Source: Sphingomonas sp. G-3-2-10
GTDB taxonomy: Bacteria > Pseudomonadota > Alphaproteobacteria > Sphingomonadales > Sphingomonadaceae
Assembly (NCBI RefSeq): GCF_012927115.1
Contig: NZ_JABBFY010000001.1
Coordinates: forward strand, 2,666,001 to 2,730,000
Length of the DNA: 64,000 nt
Direction: 5' to 3'
The first letter of the stretch is position 1, and each line of letters starts with the position of its first letter. The notes below the pieces were generated by a model. The model made no database searches, was not told the DNA's origin, and saw only the letters and a list, made by a program, of their open reading frames with translations. Shown piece after piece: positions 57,137 through 64,000 of this stretch. Made by a program: the position numbers and the translations under genes.

Positions 57137-58219
57137 CTATCCCGTGAAAGACACTCGCCCGCCGGCATGCCGCTCCAGCCGGCCGCCCAGTTCGAGTTCC
57201 AGCAGCACCATCTGCACCACCGCCGGCGGCAAGCCGGACTGCCGGATCAGTTCGTCGACCGCGACGGGCACCGGGCCGAGCAGTCCCTCGACCCTGCGCC
57301 GATCGCTGTCGCTGGCGTCGATCGGCGGACCGCCTTCCCATGCGCTGACCGGCGAGCGCAGCGCGCGCGGGTCGATCGGGCGGACCTGTTCGAGGATGTC
57401 GTCGACGCTCTGCACCAACGTCGCGCCTTCGCGGATCAGCAGGTTGCATCCCTGCGCGCGGGGATCGAGCGGGGAGCCAGGGACCGCCATCACGTCGCGC
57501 CCCGCCTCGCCCGCCAGCCGCGCGGTGATCAGCGAGCCGGAGCGCGGCGCGGCTTCGACCACCACCGTGCCGACCGCCAGCCCGGCGATGATCCGGTTGC
57601 GCGAGGGAAAGAAGCGGGCGAGCGGCTCGGTGCCCGGCGGCTGTTCGGCGACGAGCAGCCCTTCGCGGGCGACGCGTTCCTGAAGCTCGCGATTTTCGGG
57701 CGGGAAGGTGACGTCGATGCCGCTGGCGATGACGCCGATCGTGCCCCCCTCGATCGCGCCGATATGCGCGGCGGTGTCGATGCCGCGGGCGAGGCCGGAG
57801 ACGGTCGTCACGCCCGCCTCGGCCAGCCCGTGCGCCAGCTGGCGCGCGAAGCGGCACGCGGCGGCGCTGGCGTTGCGCGCGCCGACCATCGCGATGCAGG
57901 TGCGCGCCGTCAGGCCGATATTGCCGCGCACGATCAGCGCAGGCGGGGCGCTCTCGATCTCGGCAAGCAGACCGGGATAATCGGGGTCGCCGAGGAACAG
58001 ATAGCGCGCGCCGAGCCGCTCGACCCGTTCGATCTCGCGGGCGACCAGCGCAGTATCGGCGATGCGCGGCGCCCTGCCTCCGCCGCGTTCGGCCAGGGCG
58101 GGGAGTGCTTCCAGCGCAGCCTCGGCATTGCCGAAGCGCGCGATCAACTGGCGATAGGTGACCGGCCCGATATTGGCCGACCGGATGAGCCTCAGCCGCG
58201 TCTCGCGCGGATCAGCCAT
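57137..58219 (-). CDS. dprA: DNA processing protein DprA
   Basis: 360 aa. A SAM-like N terminus, then the extended Rossmann fold with MVGARNASAAACRFARQLA, VSGLARGIDTAAHIGAI and IGVIASGIDVTFPPENRELQ, and a C-terminal winged-helix domain. It loads RecA on incoming single-stranded DNA in transformation. Overlaps plsY by 8 bases, the widespread plsY-dprA order. Confidence 0.96.
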   Translation of the reverse strand: MADPRETRLRLIRSANIGPVTYRQLIARFGNAEAALEALPALAERGGGRAPRIADTALVAREIERVERLGARYLFLGDPDYPGLLAEIESAPPALIVRGNIGLTARTCIAMVGARNASAAACRFARQLAHGLAEAGVTTVSGLARGIDTAAHIGAIEGGTIGVIASGIDVTFPPENRELQERVAREGLLVAEQPPGTEPLARFFPSRNRIIAGLAVGTVVVEAAPRSGSLITARLAGEAGRDVMAVPGSPLDPRAQGCNLLIREGATLVQSVDDILEQVRPIDPRALRSPVSAWEGGPPIDASDSDRRRVEGLLGPVPVAVDELIRQSGLPPAVVQMVLLELELGGRLERHAGGRVSFTG

Positions 58220-58820
58220 CCTTTTTCTTGCCGACCTTCGGCTCGGTGCCGCTCAGCAGCCGGTCGATATTCTCGCGATGCTTCCACACCACGATCAGCG
58301 CGAGGGCGAGGAACAGCAGCACCAGCTCGATCCGGCCGAATGCCGCGGCGCTGATCGGCGCGCTCACCGCCGCGCCCATGCCCGCCACCGACGAGATGCG
58401 CAGCATCGCGAGCAGGCCAAGCCACACGCCGGCATAGATCAGGCCCGAGGGCCAGTGCAGCGCGAGGACGATGCCCATAAGCGTCGCGACGCCCTTGCCG
58501 CCCTTGAAGCGCAGCCACACCGGATAGCAATGGCCAAGGAACGCCGCCATGCCGGCGAGGACGCCGGTGCCGGGAAGCAGCCATTCGGCCAGCAGCACCG
58601 CCGCCGCGCCCTTGAGCATGTCGAGCAGCAGCGTCGCCGCCGCCAGCCCCTTGCGCCCGGTGCGCAGCACGTTGGTCGCGCCGATATTGCCCGATCCGAT
58701 CTGGCGCAGGTCGCCGGCGCCGCCCATGCGCGTCAGGATCACCCCGAACGGAATCGATCCCAGTACATAGCCGAGAACCAGCGCACCGAATGCCGCCTGC
58801 CAGAGTATTTCGGTCTGCAA
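58212..58820 (-). CDS. plsY: Glycerol-3-phosphate acyltransferase PlsY
   Basis: 202 aa from TTG 58820, chosen for the GGGGGA site 6 bases upstream; a TTG at 58844 is also open. PlsY motifs: YVLGSIPFGVILTR, GSGNIGATNVLRTG, GHCYPVWLRFKGGKGVAT and KHRENIDRLLSGTEPKVG. It acylates glycerol-3-phosphate with acyl-phosphate in membrane lipid synthesis. Overlaps dprA. Confidence 0.95.
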   Translation of the reverse strand: MQTEILWQAAFGALVLGYVLGSIPFGVILTRMGGAGDLRQIGSGNIGATNVLRTGRKGLAAATLLLDMLKGAAAVLLAEWLLPGTGVLAGMAAFLGHCYPVWLRFKGGKGVATLMGIVLALHWPSGLIYAGVWLGLLAMLRISSVAGMGAAVSAPISAAAFGRIELVLLFLALALIVVWKHRENIDRLLSGTEPKVGKKKDG

Positions 58821-58968
58821 TCTTGTCCCCCGTACTTGCGCCAAGATTAGGGGTTCGACCGGCGCCGCGCAACACGCTGGATCAGCAATGGGGTACCAAT
58901 CGTACGGGCTTGGGGTCCGGCGTCCAGGACCCTAACAGGATGGCGATGTGGACGGTGAGGAAGCGGGC

Positions 58969-59676
58969 GTGACGATCGACGAGCGGACGCGATCCGCACT
59001 GGCCCGGCTGACCGCGAGCGAGAAGGAATGCCTGCGCCGCCGCCTGCTGCCCCAGACCGCCAAGGAGATGGCGATCGACCTGGGCATTTCGCCGCACGCG
59101 GTGGAGAAGAGGCTAAAGATGGCGCGGGCAAAGCTGGGCGTCGGCTCCTCGCTGCAGGCGGCGCGGTTGCTGATCGCGTCGGAGGACCAGAAGCTGGTAC
59201 CCCATGCGCCGGACCTCGTGCCGGCGGCGGCGAACCGCGATGCCCCGGCTCGCCCCGGCGGCAGGCGCCGGTGGCTGATCTTCGGAGCCATCACCATGAG
59301 CATCATCCTTGCGGCGACTCTCGCCTTAACCCTTGCCGGTACGCCGGAACCGATCGCGCAGGACGCGCCCCGGCCCGGCGGGACCGAGCGCGTCCCCGCC
59401 ACGCCCGAGATTGCCGCGGCCTTCCTGGGCGACAGCTTCGATACGATGGACAGGAACAAGTCGGGCTTTCTCGAGCCGGAGGAAATGCCGCGCATGACGG
59501 TGCGCAGCAAAGGCGGGCCGAGCGGGGCGATCGATCCCAAGGGCGCGCAGGCACTCTTCACCGCACGCAACGATCTGAACCGCGACGGCAAGGTGAGCCG
59601 GGCCGAGTTCATCGAAGCGACTCGGCCGATGATCGAAGCCGGCGGCGTCCCGGCGAAGTGGAAGCCGCGACGCTAG
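58969..59676 (+). CDS. LuxR-type HTH, membrane helix and EF-hand fusion protein
   Basis: 235 aa from GTG 58969 (GAGGAAG upstream); GTG 58948 is also possible. Residues 10-65 are a LuxR/sigma-4 HTH (LTASEKECLRRRLLPQTAKE, ISPHAVEKRLKMARAKLGV). A transmembrane helix (IFGAITMSIILAATLALTL) follows near residue 105. The far side has two EF-hands: DTMDRNKSGFLEPEEM and ARNDLNRDGKVSRAEF. This suggests a membrane-tethered regulator sensing periplasmic calcium, which is inferred. Confidence 0.85.
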   Translation: MTIDERTRSALARLTASEKECLRRRLLPQTAKEMAIDLGISPHAVEKRLKMARAKLGVGSSLQAARLLIASEDQKLVPHAPDLVPAAANRDAPARPGGRRRWLIFGAITMSIILAATLALTLAGTPEPIAQDAPRPGGTERVPATPEIAAAFLGDSFDTMDRNKSGFLEPEEMPRMTVRSKGGPSGAIDPKGAQALFTARNDLNRDGKVSRAEFIEATRPMIEAGGVPAKWKPRR

Positions 59677-59728
59677 GGGAAATCGGGGGCGGTTGACGGG
59701 CAACGGGCGCGCAGCCATGCCGCGCGCA

Positions 59729-60526
59729 ATGACCGACAGCCGCCCGCTCCTGTTCTTCGATTCCGGCGTTGGCGGACTTTCGGTACTCGCGCCGGTCGCA
59801 AAGCTGCTGCCCCAAGCGCCGCTCGTCTATGTCGCCGACTCGGCGGGATTTCCCTATGGAACGCGCAGCGAAGGCGAGATCGCCGCGCGGGTGCCCGCGC
59901 TGCTCGGCCGGCTGGCGGAGCGATATGATCCGCGGCTGATCGTGATCGCGTGCAACACCGCGTCGACCATCGCGCTCCAGCATGTCCGCGCCGCGCTCGA
60001 TTTGCCGATCGTCGGGACGGTGCCCGCGATCAAGCCCGCCGCAGAACTGAGCGAGACGCGCGTGATCGGCGTGCTGGGCACCGAAGCGACGGTGCGCCAG
60101 CCCTATGTCGACGATCTCGCGGCGCGCTTCGCGAGCGACTGCACGGTGCTGCGTCATGGTTCGGCCGAACTGGTCGCACTGGCCGAAGCCGCGCTGGGCG
60201 GGGAGCCACCCGCGCCCGAGCGTCTCCGCGCGGTGCTGGACGGGCTGTTCGATCAACCCGGGGGTGAACGGCTCGACGTGATCGTCAACGCCTGCACCCA
60301 TTTCCCGCTGCTGGAGGCCGAACTGGCTGCCGCCGCACCGCATCCGGTGCGGTTCGTCGATGGCGGGCCGGGGATCGCCCGGCGCGTGGCATATCTGACG
60401 CAGGGACAGGAGTGGCCCGGCGCGCTGCCGCCAGGCCGGGCCGTATTCACTACCCGAAACGCGCGCACAGACGCGCTGGCGCCGGCACTGGCGCGGTTCG
60501 GGCTGACGGTGATCGAGTCGCTTTAG
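59729..60526 (+). CDS. murI: Glutamate racemase
   Basis: 265 aa from ATG 59729; ATG 59717 is also in frame. The two catalytic cysteines are in VIACNTAS and VNACTHFPLL, and the N-terminal FFDSGVGGLSVL holds the conserved Asp/Ser. It makes D-glutamate for peptidoglycan. Convergent with the small gene at 60523. Confidence 0.97.
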   Translation: MTDSRPLLFFDSGVGGLSVLAPVAKLLPQAPLVYVADSAGFPYGTRSEGEIAARVPALLGRLAERYDPRLIVIACNTASTIALQHVRAALDLPIVGTVPAIKPAAELSETRVIGVLGTEATVRQPYVDDLAARFASDCTVLRHGSAELVALAEAALGGEPPAPERLRAVLDGLFDQPGGERLDVIVNACTHFPLLEAELAAAAPHPVRFVDGGPGIARRVAYLTQGQEWPGALPPGRAVFTTRNARTDALAPALARFGLTVIESL

Positions 60527-60690
60527 GCGGTGGCAGCAGGCGGCGGGACGTTTGCCGCGTCGCGCAGCCGGGCCGAATAGCGATCCGCCATTTCCAGATG
60601 GATACGGCGCGCACCGATATCCTCGGTGCGATCGGCGCTTTCGCGTTCCTGACGCTCGCGCCTTCTATAATATTCGATGTCTTCGGGCAT
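60523..60690 (-). CDS. Small hypothetical protein (55 aa)
   Basis: ATG 60690 to TAA 60523, with GGAG 7 bases before the start. The translation begins MPEDIEYYRRRERQERESAD and continues as a charged amphipathic helix with a Pro/Ala end; no motif is known to me. Similar short YYRRR-type proteins are found in sphingomonads. It overlaps the murI 3' end by four bases. Codon pattern and ribosome site support it as real. Confidence 0.75.
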   Translation of the reverse strand: MPEDIEYYRRRERQERESADRTEDIGARRIHLEMADRYSARLRDAANVPPPAATA

Positions 60691-61002
60691 GGTACGCTCC
60701 ATATTTCAAGCGGGAGCGCGTACTATCTCTCAGTCACGGAGAGGCTCGACTCAGAGTTTGATCCGCGATGCCTTCTGATACACCGCCGACGTGATATCCA
60801 CCATAAACTTGGATCAACTGCGGGATTGTCGGTCCATATTTTGCGACGAACCGAGTTTAATGGGATTTATTCGACGATTTGACAGATTCGCAACCGTAAC
60901 GGAATGGTTTTCCGTGGTTTGCGACAGGAACGGTGCGGCATGGGACAATTGCGTATGCCCACATGCTGGAAATAGCCGATCTTTGGCGCTAGAGGGGCGC
61001 AC
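60691..61002. other. Intergenic region upstream of hemA
   Basis: A 312-bp stretch, more AT-rich than its surroundings, between the divergent small gene and hemA. TTGACA at 60879-60884 is a possible -35 element but no convincing -10 follows at the right distance. No Fnr-type TTGAT-N4-ATCAA site was seen. It presumably holds the hemA promoter and leader. Confidence 0.4.
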
Positions 61003-62247
61003 ATGGGTACCCAGGACACCACCCCCGGGGGGGTCGATTACTCGCGCGTCTTCACGCAGGCCATCGATCGGCTCCACGCCGAGGGCCGCTATCGCGTCTT
61101 CATCGATATCCTGCGCAACAAGGGCATGTTCCCCAATGCGCGCTGCTTTGCCGGGCATAACGGGCCGAAGCCGATCACCGTCTGGTGCTCGAACGACTAT
61201 CTGGCGATGGGCCAGCACCCCAAGGTGATCGCGGCGATGGAGGAAGCCCTCCACGACGTGGGCGCAGGATCGGGCGGCACGCGCAACATCGGCGGCAACA
61301 CCCATTACCATGTCGACCTGGAAGGCGAGCTGGCCGATCTGCACGGCAAGGAAGGCGCGCTGCTGTTCACCTCGGGCTATGTCTCGAACGAAGCGACGCT
61401 GTCGACCATCGCCAAGGTGCTGCCGGGCTGCATTATCTATTCGGACGAGCTGAACCACGCCTCGATGATCGCGGGCATCCGCAATGCGGGCTGCGAGAAG
61501 CGCGTGTTCCGCCACAATGATCTCGACCATCTCGAGGAATTGCTGGCCGCCGACGATCCCGCCGCGCCCAAGCTGATCGCGTTCGAAAGCGTCTATTCGA
61601 TGGACGGCGACGTCGCCCCGATTCACGCGCTGTGCGATCTGGCCGACAAGTACAACGCCCTCACCTATCTCGACGAAGTCCATGCCGTCGGCATGTACGG
61701 CCCGCGCGGCGGCGGCATTTCCGATCGCGACGAGGCCGCGCACCGGCTGACGATCATCGAAGGCACGCTGGGCAAGGCGTTCGGCGTGATGGGCGGCTAT
61801 ATCGCCGCCGACAAGATGATCATCGACGTGATCCGCAGCTATGCGCCGGGGTTCATCTTCACCACTTCGCTGTCGCCGGTGCTGGTCGCGGGTGCCCTCG
61901 CAAGCGTGCGCCACCTCAAGGCGTCCAGCGTCGAGCGCGATGGCCAGCAGGCCGCCGCGGCGACGCTGAAGGCGATGATGGCCGAAGCCGGCTTGCCGGT
62001 GATGGACACCACGACGCACATCGTGCCGCTGATGGTCGGCGATCCGGTGAAGGCGAAGAAGATCAGCGATATCCTGCTCGCCGAATATGGCGTGTACGTG
62101 CAGCCGATCAATTATCCGACCGTGCCGCGCGGCACCGAGCGGCTTCGCTTCACCCCCGGCCCCGCGCATGACGAAGCGATGATGCGCGAGCTGACGCAGG
62201 CGCTGGTCGAGATCTGGGGCCGGCTGGAACTGCGCCGCGCCGCATGA
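61003..62247 (+). CDS. hemA: 5-aminolevulinate synthase
   Basis: 414 aa. Gly-rich [17 protein letters not shown] binds substrate, and the PLP lysine is in [14 protein letters not shown] near residue 255. It condenses glycine and succinyl-CoA, the C4 route to haem typical of Alphaproteobacteria. The stop overlaps the next gene (ATGA). Confidence 0.98.
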   Translation: MGTQDTTPGGVDYSRVFTQAIDRLHAEGRYRVFIDILRNKGMFPNARCFAGHNGPKPITVWCSNDYLAMGQHPKVIAAMEEALHDVGAGSGGTRNIGGNTHYHVDLEGELADLHGKEGALLFTSGYVSNEATLSTIAKVLPGCIIYSDELNHASMIAGIRNAGCEKRVFRHNDLDHLEELLAADDPAAPKLIAFESVYSMDGDVAPIHALCDLADKYNALTYLDEVHAVGMYGPRGGGISDRDEAAHRLTIIEGTLGKAFGVMGGYIAADKMIIDVIRSYAPGFIFTTSLSPVLVAGALASVRHLKASSVERDGQQAAAATLKAMMAEAGLPVMDTTTHIVPLMVGDPVKAKKISDILLAEYGVYVQPINYPTVPRGTERLRFTPGPAHDEAMMRELTQALVEIWGRLELRRAA

Positions 62248-62693
62248 GCGCCGGCGCGCAGGAACCCTGGGCCTTCGCCATCGGCGAAAGCGACGAAGGC
62301 CCGACCACGACGCGCATCCGCACTCGCGCGCCGGACGATGACGAGAAAGCGGACTTTCCCCGGCTGGTGATGATCCGCTGGGCGTTCGACTCCGATCAGC
62401 CGCACATGCCCGAGGACGAGGATCTCGACTCGATGGCCGAGTTCGAAAACACGCTCGACGCCGCGATGGATGCGGGCGGATGGGGCAACCTCGCCGCCGT
62501 GGTCACCCGCGACAAGACGCGCGAATGGCGGATCTACACGCCGGACTTCGACCGATTCCAGGATGGCCTCAACGATGCGCTGATGGGCCAGCCGCGCTAT
62601 CCGCTGACCTTCGAACTGTTCGAGGATGCCGATTGGGACGGATACGATGTGATCGCATCCGCCCTCGATTGGAGCAAGCTGGGCAAGGCCTAG
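62244..62693 (+). CDS. DUF695-like protein
   Basis: 149 aa, translationally coupled to hemA. It has DUF695-type features: [21 protein letters not shown] and [17 protein letters not shown], ending [16 protein letters not shown]. Function unknown. Soluble and acidic. Confidence 0.8.
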   Translation: MSAGAQEPWAFAIGESDEGPTTTRIRTRAPDDDEKADFPRLVMIRWAFDSDQPHMPEDEDLDSMAEFENTLDAAMDAGGWGNLAAVVTRDKTREWRIYTPDFDRFQDGLNDALMGQPRYPLTFELFEDADWDGYDVIASALDWSKLGKA

Positions 62694-63211
62694 GCCGGTT
62701 CGGCCGTCCTCGCCGGCATGAAGCGCGGATTGCGCAGCAGCGCCGCCGACACCAGCGACACGAGCAGGCCCACCGGACCGATCTCGGTCAGCGTGATGAA
62801 GAAGCGGAACAACGGATTGGCATAGCTGGTCGTGAAGAAGTCGCGCATCTCGGCGACTTCCTTCGCCGTCGCGCCGCCTTCCTGCATCATCTCGACCATC
62901 TTTTGCCCGAACGCATCGATGCCGATGATCGAGAGCGTGAATTCCCACATCAGCGCATAGACGATCGCCGCGACCACGCTGATCGCGAGGCCCAGCCCGA
63001 GCGCGGGCAGGAAGCGGATCACGCCGCCCTGATCGACGTCGCGGCGGCGCTTGATCGCGAAGAACACGATACTCAGCCCGATCAGCATGGTGAGGTAGCC
63101 GATCGCCATGCCGAGGTTCATCGAAACCTCGACGGCGCCGACGCACATCAGGCAGCCCCAGATCGCCGCGAACCCGCCGGCGATCAGGCCGGAAATCAAA
63201 ATCGTCTTCAT
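62690..63211 (-). CDS. DUF4199 membrane protein
   Basis: 173 aa from ATG 63211 (AGGGGAAAG upstream). Four membrane helices in the DUF4199 pattern, with IGYLTMLIGLSIVFFAIKRRRD near residue 38 and a soluble helical hairpin before the last helix. Function unknown. It lies 87 bp after a membrane-anchored LuxR gene and is probably in one transcript with it. Confidence 0.85.
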   Translation of the reverse strand: MKTILISGLIAGGFAAIWGCLMCVGAVEVSMNLGMAIGYLTMLIGLSIVFFAIKRRRDVDQGGVIRFLPALGLGLAISVVAAIVYALMWEFTLSIIGIDAFGQKMVEMMQEGGATAKEVAEMRDFFTTSYANPLFRFFITLTEIGPVGLLVSLVSAALLRNPRFMPARTAEPA

Positions 63212-63298
63212 GGTCTTTCCCCTTGCATCAGATTGCGCCCCGATCAGGCGCACGGCAAGCGGATCGGGCAATCGCCCGAACGGGTGATTTTCGCGAGT

Positions 63299-63709
63299 TC
63301 AGCGCAGGATGCCGAGTTCCCGCGCGCGGGCGATGGCGTCGGTCCGCCGCTTCGCTTCGAGCTTTTCGAACAGGCGGGCGATGTGCGTCTTCACCGTGTT
63401 TGGCGAGATACCCAGCGCCGCCGCGATCTCGCCGTTCGACTTGCCCGCGGCAATCTGGTTCAGCACGTCGAGTTCGCGAGCGCTGATGCCGAGCGCCGCC
63501 AGCGCCTCCGGATTGCCGTCGAACGGCGCAGGCCGAGGCGCGGCCATGCGCATTCCCGCGAACAGTCCGGCAGCGAGAAAGGCCGCGGCGATCAGGAAGA
63601 TGTAGATATCCCCCGCATGGGTGCGGGTCAGCCGCTGATAATCGAGCCATTGCAGCGCGAGCGTTCCCGCCGCCAGCAGCACGCCATAACCGATCACCCG
63701 CCGCCACAT
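63299..63709 (-). CDS. Membrane-anchored LuxR-type regulator
   Basis: 136 aa. Two membrane helices (IGYGVLLAAGTLALQWL, IYIFLIAAAFLAAGLFAGM) precede a LuxR HTH (ISARELDVLNQIAAGKSNGE, NTVKTHIARLFEKLEAKRRT). No receiver domain is present, so the signal may come from the membrane. Pairs with the DUF4199 gene downstream; XRE/LuxR-DUF membrane pairs of this kind are common. Confidence 0.88.
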   Translation of the reverse strand: MWRRVIGYGVLLAAGTLALQWLDYQRLTRTHAGDIYIFLIAAAFLAAGLFAGMRMAAPRPAPFDGNPEALAALGISARELDVLNQIAAGKSNGEIAAALGISPNTVKTHIARLFEKLEAKRRTDAIARARELGILR

Positions 63710-63732
63710 GGCCTCACGCTAACATGCGCGAG

Positions 63733-64000
63733 TCAGCGTGTCAGCGCCGCGCTCCACGCATAGCCGCGCAGCAGCGGCGTGAAGTACAGCGACAGCGCCT
63801 GCTCCTCCGCCACGCGTGTCAGCACCGCGGGCAGTTCGCGTCGGGGATAGACGTGGAAGTCGTTGAGCGATTTGAAGTGGAGCCGCTTCGCCAGTGCGGG
63901 AAGCCGCTCATACTGGCCGAAATCGACGATATGCAGGCTGCCCCCCCGCGCGAGACTGGCCGCGCCCCGCTCGATCGCTTCAACCCAGGGCGGGATCATC
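63733..64000 (-). CDS. Class I SAM-dependent methyltransferase (C-terminal end; continues beyond window)
   Basis: The frame is open to the right edge. The visible 89 residues read MIPPWVEAIERGAASLARGG, LHIVDFGQYERLP and FHVYPRRELPAVL, the C-terminal half of a class I methyltransferase. The MIPPW and VDFG blocks fit BtaB/phospholipid N-methyltransferase-like proteins. The SAM-binding motif I lies outside, so the exact family is uncertain. Confidence 0.75.
   Translation of the reverse strand, partial: MIPPWVEAIERGAASLARGGSLHIVDFGQYERLPALAKRLHFKSLNDFHVYPRRELPAVLTRVAEEQALSLYFTPLLRGYAWSAALTR

Noticed and set aside
56343..57857. 504-codon minus-strand open frame over the membrane protein and dprA
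   Set aside because: Low-complexity Arg/Ala/Gly translation; the dprA and membrane protein frames in the same place carry clear motifs and helices.

Overview
The window looks like a chromosome segment from a sphingomonad (Alphaproteobacteria, Sphingomonas/Sphingobium-like). The evidence is high GC, a C4-pathway 5-aminolevulinate synthase, a MipZ-type division ATPase, GTTC-N7-GTTC LexA boxes of the alphaproteobacterial type, and nested CTCTCCCC-TTCG-GGGGAGAG type intergenic palindromes. The assignment is inferred from gene content, not from a database search.

Bases 1 to about 36,697 are accessory DNA, best read as the right-hand part of an integrated element that starts left of the window. 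Its right end is a 45-bp copy of the 3' half of tRNA-Thr(GGT) (attR-like), 175 bp from the start of a tyrosine recombinase that carries an extra excisionase-like HTH at its C terminus. The left part holds a plasmid/ICE-type module on the minus strand: a ParB-like protein, a DUF932 protein, and a methyltransferase plus Strawberry-notch helicase cut by the window edge. The parB and DUF932 genes share a covarying hairpin leader. Next come a large SIR2-domain protein and a hipBA toxin-antitoxin pair flanked by palindromic operators. An SOS block follows: imuA-imuB-dnaE2 behind a perfect LexA box, then (after a PLD/membrane/DUF4062 gene group) divergent SRAP genes sharing a second LexA box, with an operon that ends in a secreted SNase and AlkB. 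From 24.6 to 34.7 kb there is a dense run of likely anti-phage cargo: a GHKL ATPase-PD-(D/E)XK fusion, TPR and small proteins, a CoiA-like nuclease, an AlbA_2/Schlafen-like protein, an unknown protein coupled to AbiH, and a DUF4238 protein.

Two diverged copies of a roughly 78-bp three-hairpin repeat lie just upstream of the SIR2 gene and of the GHKL-nuclease gene. They keep the same fold although the middle stem sequence is completely different. This and the parB/DUF932 leader are the strongest candidates for undescribed structured nucleic acid in the window.

From 36.8 kb to the end the DNA is ordinary chromosome: formaldehyde oxidation (frmA, VOC protein, purU), an XRE-membrane protein pair, a TraB/GumN protein, an MFS pump with a divergent LysR regulator, a DEDDh exonuclease, katG, a phosphomannomutase/phosphoglucomutase, a J-domain protein with mipZ, panC, a MAPEG protein, topA, dprA-plsY, a LuxR-TM-EF-hand fusion, murI, hemA, and a membrane-anchored LuxR protein. 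The last gene, a methyltransferase, is cut by the right edge. No rRNA, intact tRNA or CRISPR array was seen.
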